Translations under genes and position numbers: made by a program | NCBI RefSeq assembly: GCF_022760855.1 | Contig: NZ_JAKTNR010000010.1 | Coordinates: 10,939 to 74,938 of the forward strand | DNA length: 64,000 bases | From: Thermus albus | GTDB taxonomy: Bacteria > Deinococcota > Deinococci > Deinococcales > Thermaceae | Direction of reading: 5' to 3' | Part shown: piece after piece, positions 41,441 through 49,874 of the stretch | How positions within the stretch are numbered: position 1 is the first letter of the stretch | Layout: every line of letters starts with the position of its first letter | Notes under the pieces: model-generated | Databases searched by the model: none | Told to the model about the DNA's origin: nothing | Seen by the model: only the letters and a program-made list of their open reading frames with translations

Positions 41441-42481
41441 TTACCCTTTAAAGACCTTTTGCAAAAGGGTATGGGCGTAGGCCAAGGTGTCCTTAAGAGC
41501 CCCTTCATCCAGCTGGGCAAAGGTATCCGTGGGCCAGTGCCAGTGGGGAGGCACCCCGTTTTCCAGGCGGATGAGCGAAAGGCAGGGAAAGCCCCTTTGC
41601 CCCAAGGGCAGGGTGTCCAAGTAGGCCAGGCGGTAGCGGAGGGGCCGGGCCCCCGGGGTCTTCCGGGCAGCCTCCAGGAGCGCCCCCCGGTAGGGAACAA
41701 AAAGCAGCATGCCCTCCCCTTCGGCGTAGAATAGTTCTCCCCGGCCCACGTTGTCCAGGTTGAGGACCAGGGTGCCAGGGGGCAGGTGGGGGATCAAGGC
41801 CTTGGCCCCTAAGGTCCCCACCTCCTCGCAGCCCGTGAGGGCAAGGCCGAGCCGCCAGCCCTCTGGGGGCTCGGTTTCCAGGAACAGGGCCGTGGCCACC
41901 GCCACCCCGCTTCCGTTGTCGTTTCCCCCTTCCACGTAGGGGGCCCGTAGTTCTCGGTGGAGGAGGAGAATCGCTTGGACCAGAAAGTAGAGGCCCACGG
42001 GCCATCTCAAGGGGGTAAGGGCAAGGAGGGGGGCTAAGAAGGCCAAGGCGGCGTTGAGCAAAAAGTTTGCCCTAAAGTGGCGGACCCTTTTGGGATGGTA
42101 AAGGAAGAAGGTCTTGGCGGTGTCCACGTGGGCCATGAGGAGAAGGGCCTTTTCCCCTCGGCCCTTCCAGGTGAGAAGGTTTTGCGAGGGGTAGCGGTCC
42201 AAAAGGAAACCCCAAGGGCGGACCCCATTGAAGTAGAGGAAGAAGGCCAAGGCCCCTAAAAGAGGCGGCCATGGGGAAAGGGGGGTGAGGCTGAGGAGGA
42301 GGCTGATGCCAAAGAGTTCCCACCCGTAGCTCCTCACCCCGCGGAAGGGAAGGGGGTGTACCACATGCCCCCGTTCCTCCAAAAAGGTCCGCAGGCGGCG
42401 GAAGGCCTCGGCCTCGAGGGCCGTGGCGCTTCCCCGGTGGGGGAGATGAAGCAATTTGAGTATTTCCTGAAGCTCCCTCAT
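41441..42481 (-). CDS. M28-type metallopeptidase with membrane segments
   Basis: 346 residues. Zn ligands of the M28 fold can be placed in LMAHVDTAKT (His, Asp), GGNDNGSGVAVA (bridging Asp), TGCEEVGTLGA (Glu-Glu), LNLDNVGRG and HWHWPTDTF (His). Hydrophobic segments at about 53-85 and 135-175 interrupt the domain, so the enzyme is likely membrane-bound with its active site on one face. The ATG at 42481 overlaps the upstream permease stop by 4 bases; a longer frame is a shadow of the permease. It is the last gene of a sugar ABC operon; its role there is unclear. Confidence 0.78.
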   Translation of the reverse strand: MRELQEILKLLHLPHRGSATALEAEAFRRLRTFLEERGHVVHPLPFRGVRSYGWELFGISLLLSLTPLSPWPPLLGALAFFLYFNGVRPWGFLLDRYPSQNLLTWKGRGEKALLLMAHVDTAKTFFLYHPKRVRHFRANFLLNAALAFLAPLLALTPLRWPVGLYFLVQAILLLHRELRAPYVEGGNDNGSGVAVATALFLETEPPEGWRLGLALTGCEEVGTLGAKALIPHLPPGTLVLNLDNVGRGELFYAEGEGMLLFVPYRGALLEAARKTPGARPLRYRLAYLDTLPLGQRGFPCLSLIRLENGVPPHWHWPTDTFAQLDEGALKDTLAYAHTLLQKVFKG

Positions 42482-43299
42482 CCCTTTACCCCCGTGAGGA
42501 CCACGCCCTCGATGATCTGCCGTTGGAAGAAGAAAAAGACCAAGAGGACTGGCAGTACCGCCAGGCTGGAGGCGGCCATGATCAGGTTCCAGGCGGTGCC
42601 CGCCTCTCCGGAGAAGAGGGCGATGCCCACGGGAAGGGTGCGCATCTCCGGGGTCTGGACCACGATGAGGGGCCAAAGGAAAGCGTTCCAGTTGCCCAAA
42701 AAGGTGAAGATGCCCAGGGCTGCCAGGGCCGGGCGCACCAGGGGGAGGCCTATGCGCCAGAAGACCCCGAACTCGGAGAGCCCATCCATTCGCCCGGCGT
42801 CAAAGAGGTCCTGGGGCAGGGATTCAAAGAACTGCCGCATGAGGAAGACCCCGAAGGCGGTGATGAGACCAGGGAAGAGGAGCCCCCAGTAGGTGTTGAT
42901 CCAGCCCTTTTCCGCGCTCATCACGTACCAGGGGATGACCAGCATCTCCGTGGGCACCATGAGGGTGGAAAGGATGAGGACAAAGATCAGGTTCTTGCCG
43001 GGAAAGCGGAGCCGGGCCAGGGTGTAGCCGGCGAGGCTGTCAAAGAAGAGAACGGAAAGGGTGGTAAGGGAGGCCACCAGGAGGCTATTTCCGAACCAGC
43101 GCAAAAACCCCGTTTCCCAGAGCACCACCCGGTAGTTTTCCCAGGTGGGTTCCCGGGGAAAGAACCTGAGTTCAAAGAGCTCAGGGAAGGGCTTAAATGA
43201 GGTGAGTACCATCCAAAGAAAGGGGAGGACCATAAGGCTGCTACCCAACAGGAGGAGGAGGAGAGCCAGAAACCCTGTAAGGCGGTTTTGGACCCTCAT
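42478..43299 (-). CDS. Sugar ABC transporter permease, MalG/UgpE type
   Basis: 273 residues, six TM segments, with the EAA loop LFDAGRMDGLSEFGVFWRI before LPLVRPALAALGIF. The N-terminal WMVLTSFKPFPELFE is typical of the second permease of carbohydrate (CUT1) transporters. It overlaps its partner permease by 4 bases. No ATPase lies in the operon, so a shared MalK-like ATPase is expected from elsewhere. Confidence 0.92.
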   Translation of the reverse strand: MRVQNRLTGFLALLLLLLGSSLMVLPFLWMVLTSFKPFPELFELRFFPREPTWENYRVVLWETGFLRWFGNSLLVASLTTLSVLFFDSLAGYTLARLRFPGKNLIFVLILSTLMVPTEMLVIPWYVMSAEKGWINTYWGLLFPGLITAFGVFLMRQFFESLPQDLFDAGRMDGLSEFGVFWRIGLPLVRPALAALGIFTFLGNWNAFLWPLIVVQTPEMRTLPVGIALFSGEAGTAWNLIMAASSLAVLPVLLVFFFFQRQIIEGVVLTGVKG

Positions 43300-44186
43300 A
43301 GCTCCACCCTCCGGGTGAGGAGCCTGAGCTGTACCAGGGTGATGAGGAGGATAAGGGCAAAGAGGAGGACGGTAACCGCTGCGGCATACCCCAGTTGGAA
43401 GCGCAAGAAGGCCAGCTGGTAGATGTAAAGGGCCAGGGTCAGGGTGCTGTTAAGGGGTCCCCCCTGATCGGTGAAGTTCAGGTTGACCACCTGGGTGAAA
43501 AGCTGCAGATAGCCGATGGTACCGATGACCACGGAGAAGACCAGGACCGGGTTTAAAAGAGGCCAGGTGATGTGGCGGAAAAGCCTCCACCCTTCGGCCC
43601 CGTCTATGCGGGCAGCCTCGTAGTACTGGCGGGGGATGCTCTCCAGGCCTGCCAGGAAGAGGACCACCTGGAAGCCTAGGTTCTGCCAGACCACCACCCA
43701 GGTCACGGTGGGCAGGGCTTGGCTCGGGCTTTGCAAAAAGGGCTGCGGGGGGATTCCCAGGAGGGCCAAAAGCTCGTTGACCAGCCCAAAATGGGGGGAA
43801 AGCATCCAGCTCCAAACCCAGGCCACGGCCACCGCCGGGGTCACATAGGGGGCAAAGTAGATGGCCCGGAAGAGGTCCCGGCCAAAGGGAGCCCTTTGCA
43901 GCAGGAGGGCGATGATAAGGCCCAAGGCGATCTGGCCCGGAACGCCCAGAAGGGTGTAGAGGAGGGTATTCCAAAGGGCCCGGCGGAGAAGGGGGTCTTC
44001 CAGGAGCCGGGCATAGTGCTCGAGGCCCACGAAACGCCTTTGTGAGGGGTCGGCGTGCCATTCGTAAAGGGAAAGCCAGAGGGCCTGGAAGGCGGGGAGG
44101 ATGCGGAAGTAGAGGAAGAAGGCTAGAGGAACAGCCAGAAAGACCAAGGCCCAAAGGGCTTCCCGCTGGGCCAGGGTGAGCCGCAC
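43296..44186 (-). CDS. Sugar ABC transporter permease, MalF/UgpA type
   Basis: 296 residues, six TM segments; the EAA loop is YYEAARIDGAEGWRLFRHI, then TWPLLNPVLVFSVVIG. The N-terminal LYFRILPAFQALWLSLYEW and LNFTDQGGPLNSTLTLALY fit CUT1 first permeases. It starts one base after the binding-protein gene ends. Confidence 0.92.
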   Translation of the reverse strand: MRLTLAQREALWALVFLAVPLAFFLYFRILPAFQALWLSLYEWHADPSQRRFVGLEHYARLLEDPLLRRALWNTLLYTLLGVPGQIALGLIIALLLQRAPFGRDLFRAIYFAPYVTPAVAVAWVWSWMLSPHFGLVNELLALLGIPPQPFLQSPSQALPTVTWVVVWQNLGFQVVLFLAGLESIPRQYYEAARIDGAEGWRLFRHITWPLLNPVLVFSVVIGTIGYLQLFTQVVNLNFTDQGGPLNSTLTLALYIYQLAFLRFQLGYAAAVTVLLFALILLITLVQLRLLTRRVEL

Positions 44187-44187
44187 C

Positions 44188-45423
44188 CTACCTCCAGAAC
44201 TGGTCCAGTATCCTTTGCTCCTCCTCGGCGGCTATCCTAAGCGACTGGGCGGGGTCCATGCCCTGGAGCAGAACCCGGTTGATGGCGTCCACCATCACCT
44301 TGCGCTGGGCGGCTTCGTCCACAAAGGGGGTCGCCTTGGCGTAGGCCAGGCTCAGCACGAAGGGGCCATAGACGGGATGGAGGGAAAGCTTGGGGTCCCG
44401 GATGAGGTTTTTGCTGGCGGGGAGTTCCCCCACCTTTTCCAGCCAGTAGCGCTGGGTTTCCTCGGAGGTGATGAAGGCCAGGAACTTAAGGGCGGCTTCC
44501 CGCTTGGGCCCGGTGGCCAAAGGGGTGAGGCCGTGCATCCAGAAGGAGCCGAAGTTGGCCTTTCGCCCTCCTGCCCGTTCCAAGGGCAACTCCGCCACTC
44601 CAAAGTTGAAGCGGGCTCCTTGTTGGATGGTACCGATGGCGAAAGAGCCGTCCACGATCATGGCGATCCTGCCTGCGATGAACCCGTCCCGGTAGCCGTT
44701 GTTTCCGGGGAAGAAACCGGGGACCCCGATCTCGTGTTTGCGCACCCAGTCGGTATAGAAGCTGAGAGCCTTAAGCCCAGCCTCGTTTTGGTAAAGGACC
44801 CGTTTTCCGTCATCGGAGTAGGGCTTGCTTCCGAACTGTCGCACCAGGACCTCCCGGACCAGGTGATGGTCCTGCCCATCGGGGGCGATCCCGTAGCCGA
44901 TTTGAGCGAACCGCCCACCTTGTTTTACGGTGAGTTTTTGACCTATAGCGATAAACTCCTCCCAAGTTTTGGGAGGGTTGGCAATCCCCGCCTGGCGGAA
45001 AAGGTCCTTGTTATAAAAAAGGGCCAGGCTCCGTACCGCGGTGGGTACTCCATAAAGTTTTCCGCCCACTTTGGCGGCCTGGGCCATGGCCACGAAGTCT
45101 CGGTCCAGGCGCTGGATCCAGTCATCGGGCAGGGGCACCAGATACCCGGCCTTGACCCAGGTAGGGGCCCAGCCATAGTACAGGTTCACCACGTCCGGCC
45201 CTTGGCCCGCAGGTATAGCAGCGGCCACCTTTTGCTGGAAGGCATCGTAGGGAAAGGTTTGGTGGACCACTTTGATGCCAGGGTTTTGAGCCTCAAACCG
45301 GCGGATGAGCTCGTTGATGGCCTCCACCTTGCTGCGGAACTCGTACTGCCAGTAGGTGATGGTGACGTTTTGGGCTAAGGCTAAAGAGAGCGGCAGAAAA
45401 AGCAAAGCCAAAGCTTTTTTCAT
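44188..45423 (-). CDS. Sugar ABC transporter substrate-binding protein (family 1)
   Basis: 411 residues with signal peptide MKKALALLFLPLSLALAQ. Family marks: EAINELIRRFEAQNPGIKV, AAIPAGQGPDVVNLYYGW, GVPTAVRSLALFYNKDLFRQ, PPKTWEEFIAIGQKL and GRIAMIVDGSFAIG. This is a CUT1-type carbohydrate binder; the sugar cannot be named. AAAGGAGGT lies 5 bases before the ATG. First gene of an operon with two permeases and an M28 peptidase. Confidence 0.92.
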   Translation of the reverse strand: MKKALALLFLPLSLALAQNVTITYWQYEFRSKVEAINELIRRFEAQNPGIKVVHQTFPYDAFQQKVAAAIPAGQGPDVVNLYYGWAPTWVKAGYLVPLPDDWIQRLDRDFVAMAQAAKVGGKLYGVPTAVRSLALFYNKDLFRQAGIANPPKTWEEFIAIGQKLTVKQGGRFAQIGYGIAPDGQDHHLVREVLVRQFGSKPYSDDGKRVLYQNEAGLKALSFYTDWVRKHEIGVPGFFPGNNGYRDGFIAGRIAMIVDGSFAIGTIQQGARFNFGVAELPLERAGGRKANFGSFWMHGLTPLATGPKREAALKFLAFITSEETQRYWLEKVGELPASKNLIRDPKLSLHPVYGPFVLSLAYAKATPFVDEAAQRKVMVDAINRVLLQGMDPAQSLRIAAEEEQRILDQFWR

Positions 45424-45582
45424 GAGTTAACCTCCTTTCGCCACCATTTTACTACCAGCCTTGGAAAAAGGTCCGGATGCGTTTTCCCATGTAAAGGTGG
45501 GGAAGATCGCAGATCCTAAGGGCCAAGCCGGTTCCGGCTGGGTTCCCGCGCGAGGGGCCCGGCGGGTCCCATAATGGGTGGC

Positions 45583-45735
45583 ATGTGGGTTTTCCCCGAA
45601 GTTTTTAGGGGCCGGTACGTGCCCGGCCGGGTGAACTGGGCAGTCGGCGTCCTGCGGGAGGAGTGGCCCCGGGTAAGGGCTAGGTTGGAGGAGAAGCTCT
45701 ATGGTGTTTTCCCAGGAGATAAGGGAAGGGCTTAG
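45583..45735 (+). CDS. Possible small protein, 50 residues
   Basis: ATG at 45583, TAG at 45733. The peptide MWVFPEVFRGRYVPGR continues into an amphipathic helix (AVGVLREEWPRVRARLEEK). A CATAAT -10-like box (45570-45575) lies 7 bases before the ATG, as in leaderless genes of this window. It overlaps the start of the anion transporter by 35 bases in another frame. Composition is protein-like, but I recognise no family; a chance frame is possible. Confidence 0.4.
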   Translation: MWVFPEVFRGRYVPGRVNWAVGVLREEWPRVRARLEEKLYGVFPGDKGRA

Positions 45736-46900
45736 CCTCCTGGTTCTCCTCTTCACCTACCTGGGCCTGGCCCTAGGGGGGCTCCCCGGATACCGCATGA
45801 ACCGGGCCGGGGTGGCCCTGGTGGGGGCCAGCTTTTTGGTGCTCTTGGGGACCTTGGACCTCGAGGAGGCCTGGGAGGCCCTGGACGCCAAAACCCTCAC
45901 CTTCCTCTTCGGCATCATGGTGCTTAACGCCCACCTGGGCTATGCCGGCTTCTTTGGCTTGGCGGCGGAGGGGCTTTTGCGATGGGCTAGGACGCCCTTT
46001 TCCCTCCTCCTTCTCCTCACCTTCGGAAGCGGCCTCCTTTCCGCCCTTTTCCTCAACGACACCATGGCCCTCCTCCTCACCCCCTTGGTCTTCTCCCTCA
46101 CCCGGGGCCTGGGGCTCCATCCCGTTCCCTACCTCCTCGCCCTCATGGCGGCGGTGAACACGGGAAGCCTCATGACCCCCACGGGAAACCCCCAAAACAT
46201 CGTGGTGGCAAGCCTCTCCGGGATCTCCTACCTGGGGTTTGTTTCGGCCCTTTGGCCTGTGGCCCTCTTGGGCCTCTTTCTTCAAGTGGCTCTGCTGGCC
46301 CTCCTCTACCCGGAGGTGCGCTCGTTGGAACCTCTTCCCCCCATGCCCCCCTTGCGCTACCGGTTGCACCGCCCCCTTTTGACCAAGGGGCTTTGGGTGG
46401 CCTTTGGGCTTTTCTTGGCCTTTATCCTAGGTTACCCCATGGCCCAAGGGGCCTTGGTGGCGGCGGGGCTTCTCCTCTTTACCCGCCGCCTCCGCTCGGA
46501 GCGGTACTTCATGAGGGTGGACTGGGAGCTTCTGGTGATGTTCGCGGGCCTTTTTGTGGTCACCGAGGGGGTGCGGAGGCTAGGCTTGGTGGAGCACCTC
46601 CTGCCCTTGGCCGCTACCCCTTGGGGGCTTCTTCTGGGCGCTGCCCTTCTTTCCCTTCTGGTCTCCAACGTGCCGGCGGTGTTGCTCTTGGCGCCCTTGG
46701 TCCAGGACCGACAGGACTGGCTCTTGCTGGCGGGGGGGAGCACCCTGGCGGGGAACCTGACCCTCTTGGCCAGCGTGGCCAACCTCATCGTGGCCGAGGG
46801 GGCGGGGAGGGAGGGGGTGAGGATTGGTCTTTGGGAGCACCTCCGCCTGGGCCTGCCCCTCACCCTTCTGACCCTGGGCCTGCTCTATGCCCTACTTTAG
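45701..46900 (+). CDS. ArsB/NhaD-type anion or ion transporter
   Basis: 399 residues with about 11 TM segments. LNAHLGYAGFFGLAAEG, SALFLNDTMALLLTPLV, NTGSLMTPTGNPQNIVVA and the second-half SNVPAVLLLAPLV match the two-fold ion-transporter superfamily that includes ArsB, NhaD and SLC13 carriers; the TPTGNPQN motif is the usual ion site. Substrate could be arsenite, sodium/proton or an organic anion. No arsenic genes are nearby. The 3' end overlaps the convergent amidase gene by 9 bases. Confidence 0.85.
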   Translation: MVFSQEIREGLSLLVLLFTYLGLALGGLPGYRMNRAGVALVGASFLVLLGTLDLEEAWEALDAKTLTFLFGIMVLNAHLGYAGFFGLAAEGLLRWARTPFSLLLLLTFGSGLLSALFLNDTMALLLTPLVFSLTRGLGLHPVPYLLALMAAVNTGSLMTPTGNPQNIVVASLSGISYLGFVSALWPVALLGLFLQVALLALLYPEVRSLEPLPPMPPLRYRLHRPLLTKGLWVAFGLFLAFILGYPMAQGALVAAGLLLFTRRLRSERYFMRVDWELLVMFAGLFVVTEGVRRLGLVEHLLPLAATPWGLLLGAALLSLLVSNVPAVLLLAPLVQDRQDWLLLAGGSTLAGNLTLLASVANLIVAEGAGREGVRIGLWEHLRLGLPLTLLTLGLLYALL

Positions 46901-48196
46901 CCGGGCCTCGAGCCAGCCCCCGATGGCCAGCACCCGGCCATCTTCGGCGTAGGGGCCCACCACCTGAAGCCCCACCGGCATCCCCTCCACCCGGGCGAAG
47001 GGCAGGGTTAGGGTGGGCACCCCCAGGAGGCTAAAGGGCAGGGTAAGGGTGATGAAGGCCTCCCGGTGGCTCTTCCTCCCCGACTCCAGCTCCACCTCCT
47101 CCGTGCCCAAGGGGGGGGCGGGTAGGGGCTGGGTGGGAAGGAGGAGGGCATCCACCCCCCTCAGGGCCTTTACCAACTGCAGGCGCAAGGCCTCCCTTTC
47201 CGCCACCGCATCCCGATAGTCCTTCTCCGTGAGGGAAAGCCCCGCCAAAAGGGCCTCCCGCACCTGAGGCGAAAAACCTTCCGCATGTTCCTTTAAGGCC
47301 TTTTCGTGGATGCGGGCGGCCTCGTAGCGCACCAGGCGGGTGTAGACCTCATAGACCCCGGGAAGGGGTAGGGACACCTCCCTCACCTCGGCCCTTAGGG
47401 AGGGCAGATCCTGCAAAAGGCTTTGGAACGCCCGGCGCACGCCCACCCCCAGACGGCCCTCCAGGAAGTCCAGGGGCACGCCGAAGGTGGGGTTTTGCGG
47501 GCCCTCTAAAGGAATGCTCTCCCCCGCCAGGATCTCCGTGAGGAAGTGGGCATCCCGTACCGTCTTGGCGATGGGCCCCGCATGGTCGGTGGAGCGGGAT
47601 AGGGGCAGGGCTCCTTTCAAGCTCACCCGGCCATAGGAGGGTTTGAAGCCCACCACCCCGTTAAAGGCGGCGGGGATGCGGATGGACCCCCCGGTGTCCG
47701 AGCCCAAGGAGGCCAGGCCGATTCCTAAGGCCACGGCCACGGCGCTTCCGCTGCTGCTTCCCCCGGCTTGGCGGCTGGGGTCCAGGGCGTTGCGCACGGG
47801 GCCAGTCCAGGGGTTTTCCCCGGTGATACCCAGGGCGATCTCGTGCATGTTGGTCTTGGCGAAGATGAGGGCCCCGGCTTCCCGCAGGCGCCTCACCGCC
47901 TGGGCCTCCTCGGGCAGGGGGGGCAGGGGGGCCCGGGTTCCGGCGTGGGTGGGCATGCCCTTTACCGGGAAGAGGTCCTTCACCGTGAGGGGGATGCCGT
48001 GCAAGGGTCCCCGGACTTTTCCCTGCCTCAGCTCCTCGGTAAGCCGCTGGGCTTCCTCCTTGGCCCCTTCCGCGTCCAGGTAGGCTAGGGCGTTGCGGTC
48101 CTGGAAGGCCCGGGCCCTTTCCAGGGCCTCTTCCAAAAGGGCCAGAGGGGTGGTTTCGCCCCGCTCCAGCAGGGCTTTAGCCGTTAAGAGGTCCAT
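46892..48196 (-). CDS. Amidase, amidase-signature family
   Basis: 434 residues with the Ser-cisSer-Lys triad: Lys73 (PLTVKDLF), cis-Ser in [14 protein letters not shown] (about 148) and Ser171 ([16 protein letters not shown]). This hydrolyses amides. It resembles GatA of Glu-tRNA(Gln) amidotransferase but is shorter and not next to gatB or gatC, so a free amidase is equally possible. It overlaps the thiI gene by 20 bases on the same strand. Confidence 0.88.
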   Translation of the reverse strand: MDLLTAKALLERGETTPLALLEEALERARAFQDRNALAYLDAEGAKEEAQRLTEELRQGKVRGPLHGIPLTVKDLFPVKGMPTHAGTRAPLPPLPEEAQAVRRLREAGALIFAKTNMHEIALGITGENPWTGPVRNALDPSRQAGGSSSGSAVAVALGIGLASLGSDTGGSIRIPAAFNGVVGFKPSYGRVSLKGALPLSRSTDHAGPIAKTVRDAHFLTEILAGESIPLEGPQNPTFGVPLDFLEGRLGVGVRRAFQSLLQDLPSLRAEVREVSLPLPGVYEVYTRLVRYEAARIHEKALKEHAEGFSPQVREALLAGLSLTEKDYRDAVAEREALRLQLVKALRGVDALLLPTQPLPAPPLGTEEVELESGRKSHREAFITLTLPFSLLGVPTLTLPFARVEGMPVGLQVVGPYAEDGRVLAIGGWLEARLK

Positions 48197-49406
48197 GCCC
48201 CATTATAGGGGGCCTTTCGGAGGCTTCCGGTAGGGTTTTCTGCCCCGGCCAGGTGTAGCGCACCACCTCCCGGTCCTCCAGGGCCAAGGCGATGAGGGCT
48301 TCCGCATCCAACCGGCTTTCCGCCTCCAGCACCACGGAAAGCTGGGCCCGGGTCACGGGGTGCTTGGGGGCGAAAAGGATGCAGCACTCCTCGTCGGGGA
48401 GGATGGAGATGGGGTAGGTGCCGATGCGCTCCGCCTGGGCCTTGATCTCCACCTTGTCAAAACCGATCAGGGGGCGGAATACGGGGAGGGTGGCGGCCTG
48501 GTTGACCACATGGAGGTTCTCCAGGGTTTGTGAGGCCACCTGGCCTAGGCTGTCCCCTGTGCAAAGGGCCAAGGCTCCTTCCTCCTTGGCGATGGCCTCA
48601 GCGATGCGGAGCATGTAGCGGCGGTAGAGGACCACCCGGTAGGCTTTTGGGGCCTTGAGGATGATCTCCCTTTGCACCTCGCTGAAGGGGACCAGGTGGA
48701 GGGTAAGGCGGTGCTGGAAGCGGGCCAGGCGCTCGGCGATGGCCTTGGCCTTTTCCCGGCTTTGCCCGGAGAGGAGAGGAAAAGGGTGGAAGTGCACCAG
48801 GACTACCTCGGCCCCCCGGCGCATGAGGCGGTAGGCGGCCACCGGGGAGTCAATCCCCCCAGAGAGCAAGGCCACCACCTTTCCCGAGACTCCAGGGGGA
48901 AGCCCCCCGGGTCCTGGGTGGCGCTCCACCTCCAGAAGGGCGGCATGGGGCAGGATGCGCACCACGAACTCCCTTTCCGCCCCCTTGAGCTGCACCCTGG
49001 CCCCCGTCCTCTCCTTGACAAAGGCCCCAAGCAGGCGCTCCAACTCGGGGGAGGTGAGGGGGAAGGTTTTGTCGGAGCGCTTGGCGGTGATGCGGAAGCT
49101 TAAAAAGCGCTCTCCTTCCAAAACCCTTTCCAAGGCGGCCTCGAGGGCCTTCAGGTCCGGAGGCGTGCGCAGGACCCGGGCGAAGCCCTCCACCCCCAGG
49201 GTGTCCTGTAGGCGTTCCTTAGCCTCGGGCCAGGCTTCCTCGGGCAGGTGAAAGAGAAGAGCCATGGGCCACGCTGCCTCCAGCTGGGCCCTAAGGCCCT
49301 TTAGGGCCCGCTTCACATGGGCCTTGGCCCTCTTCAGGAAAAAGGGGCGGTTGCCCCCTTTTAGGGCCAGCTCGTGGAATAGGTTTACGAGAAGCAGGGT
49401 TTCCAT
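48177..49406 (-). CDS. thiI: tRNA sulfurtransferase ThiI
   Basis: 409 residues with NFLD/THUMP N-terminal domains ([35 protein letters not shown]) and a PP-loop domain with [20 protein letters not shown]. It makes 4-thiouridine in tRNA and can serve in thiazole synthesis. The C-terminal [13 protein letters not shown] carries the conserved Cys; no rhodanese domain is attached. Preceded by a Nudix-like gene 3 bases upstream and overlapping the amidase downstream. Confidence 0.94.
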   Translation of the reverse strand: METLLLVNLFHELALKGGNRPFFLKRAKAHVKRALKGLRAQLEAAWPMALLFHLPEEAWPEAKERLQDTLGVEGFARVLRTPPDLKALEAALERVLEGERFLSFRITAKRSDKTFPLTSPELERLLGAFVKERTGARVQLKGAEREFVVRILPHAALLEVERHPGPGGLPPGVSGKVVALLSGGIDSPVAAYRLMRRGAEVVLVHFHPFPLLSGQSREKAKAIAERLARFQHRLTLHLVPFSEVQREIILKAPKAYRVVLYRRYMLRIAEAIAKEEGALALCTGDSLGQVASQTLENLHVVNQAATLPVFRPLIGFDKVEIKAQAERIGTYPISILPDEECCILFAPKHPVTRAQLSVVLEAESRLDAEALIALALEDREVVRYTWPGQKTLPEASERPPIMGHGPLNG

Positions 49407-49409
49407 GGC

Positions 49410-49874
49410 TTATGGGCAAAGGCCTTTCACCGCCAGGTAGAGGCGGCTGCACAAGGAGCCTTCCCTGGCGGCCTCCTTAAGGTCTTGAGGGGTGCCGAAA
49501 CGGTAGGCGCGGTAGTAGGTCTTCCCGGGCTGGGGCTCGGGCAGGAGGGGCTCGGTGAGGAGCCTGGCCTCCACCACCCAAAGCCTTAGGGTGTAGGCCC
49601 TCCGATCCTCCACCCCGAAGGCCACGGGCTGGAGAACCTCCACGGGGGAGCCCAGTTTTTCCCAGCCCACCCTCAAGGCCCCTTCTTCCACGCTTTCCCC
49701 CTCCTTTAGGCTCACCGCTGGCAGGCCCCAGGCCCCGCCGAACTCGGGGTCCTCCTCGGGGCGCTTCACCAGGAGGAGGCCCTTATGGGACCAGGCGGCC
49801 AGGGCCACGGCGTGCTTAAGGGGCTTAGGCACCTGCACCCAACCAGGGTAGCAAAACCGTAGCCCAGGCGGCAA
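49410..49874 (-). CDS. Nudix-like protein with degenerate catalytic box
   Basis: 154 residues. The Nudix fold is suggested by LLLVKRPEEDPEFGGAWGLP and EGESVEEGALRVGWEKLG, but the metal-binding REUXEE of the Nudix box (Gx5Ex7REUXEExGU) is replaced by VGWEK, so hydrolase activity is unlikely. The C-terminal half has RAYTLRLWVVEARLL. The start is a TTG (49874) directly after the stop of the molybdopterin gene; an internal GTG is also possible. Perhaps a binding or regulatory relative of Nudix enzymes. Confidence 0.65.
   Translation of the reverse strand: MPPGLRFCYPGWVQVPKPLKHAVALAAWSHKGLLLVKRPEEDPEFGGAWGLPAVSLKEGESVEEGALRVGWEKLGSPVEVLQPVAFGVEDRRAYTLRLWVVEARLLTEPLLPEPQPGKTYYRAYRFGTPQDLKEAAREGSLCSRLYLAVKGLCP

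Noticed and set aside
46892-48196. Naming the amidase gatA
   Set aside because: The amidase triad fits, but gatB and gatC are absent and the protein is shorter than usual GatA, so only the family is claimed.
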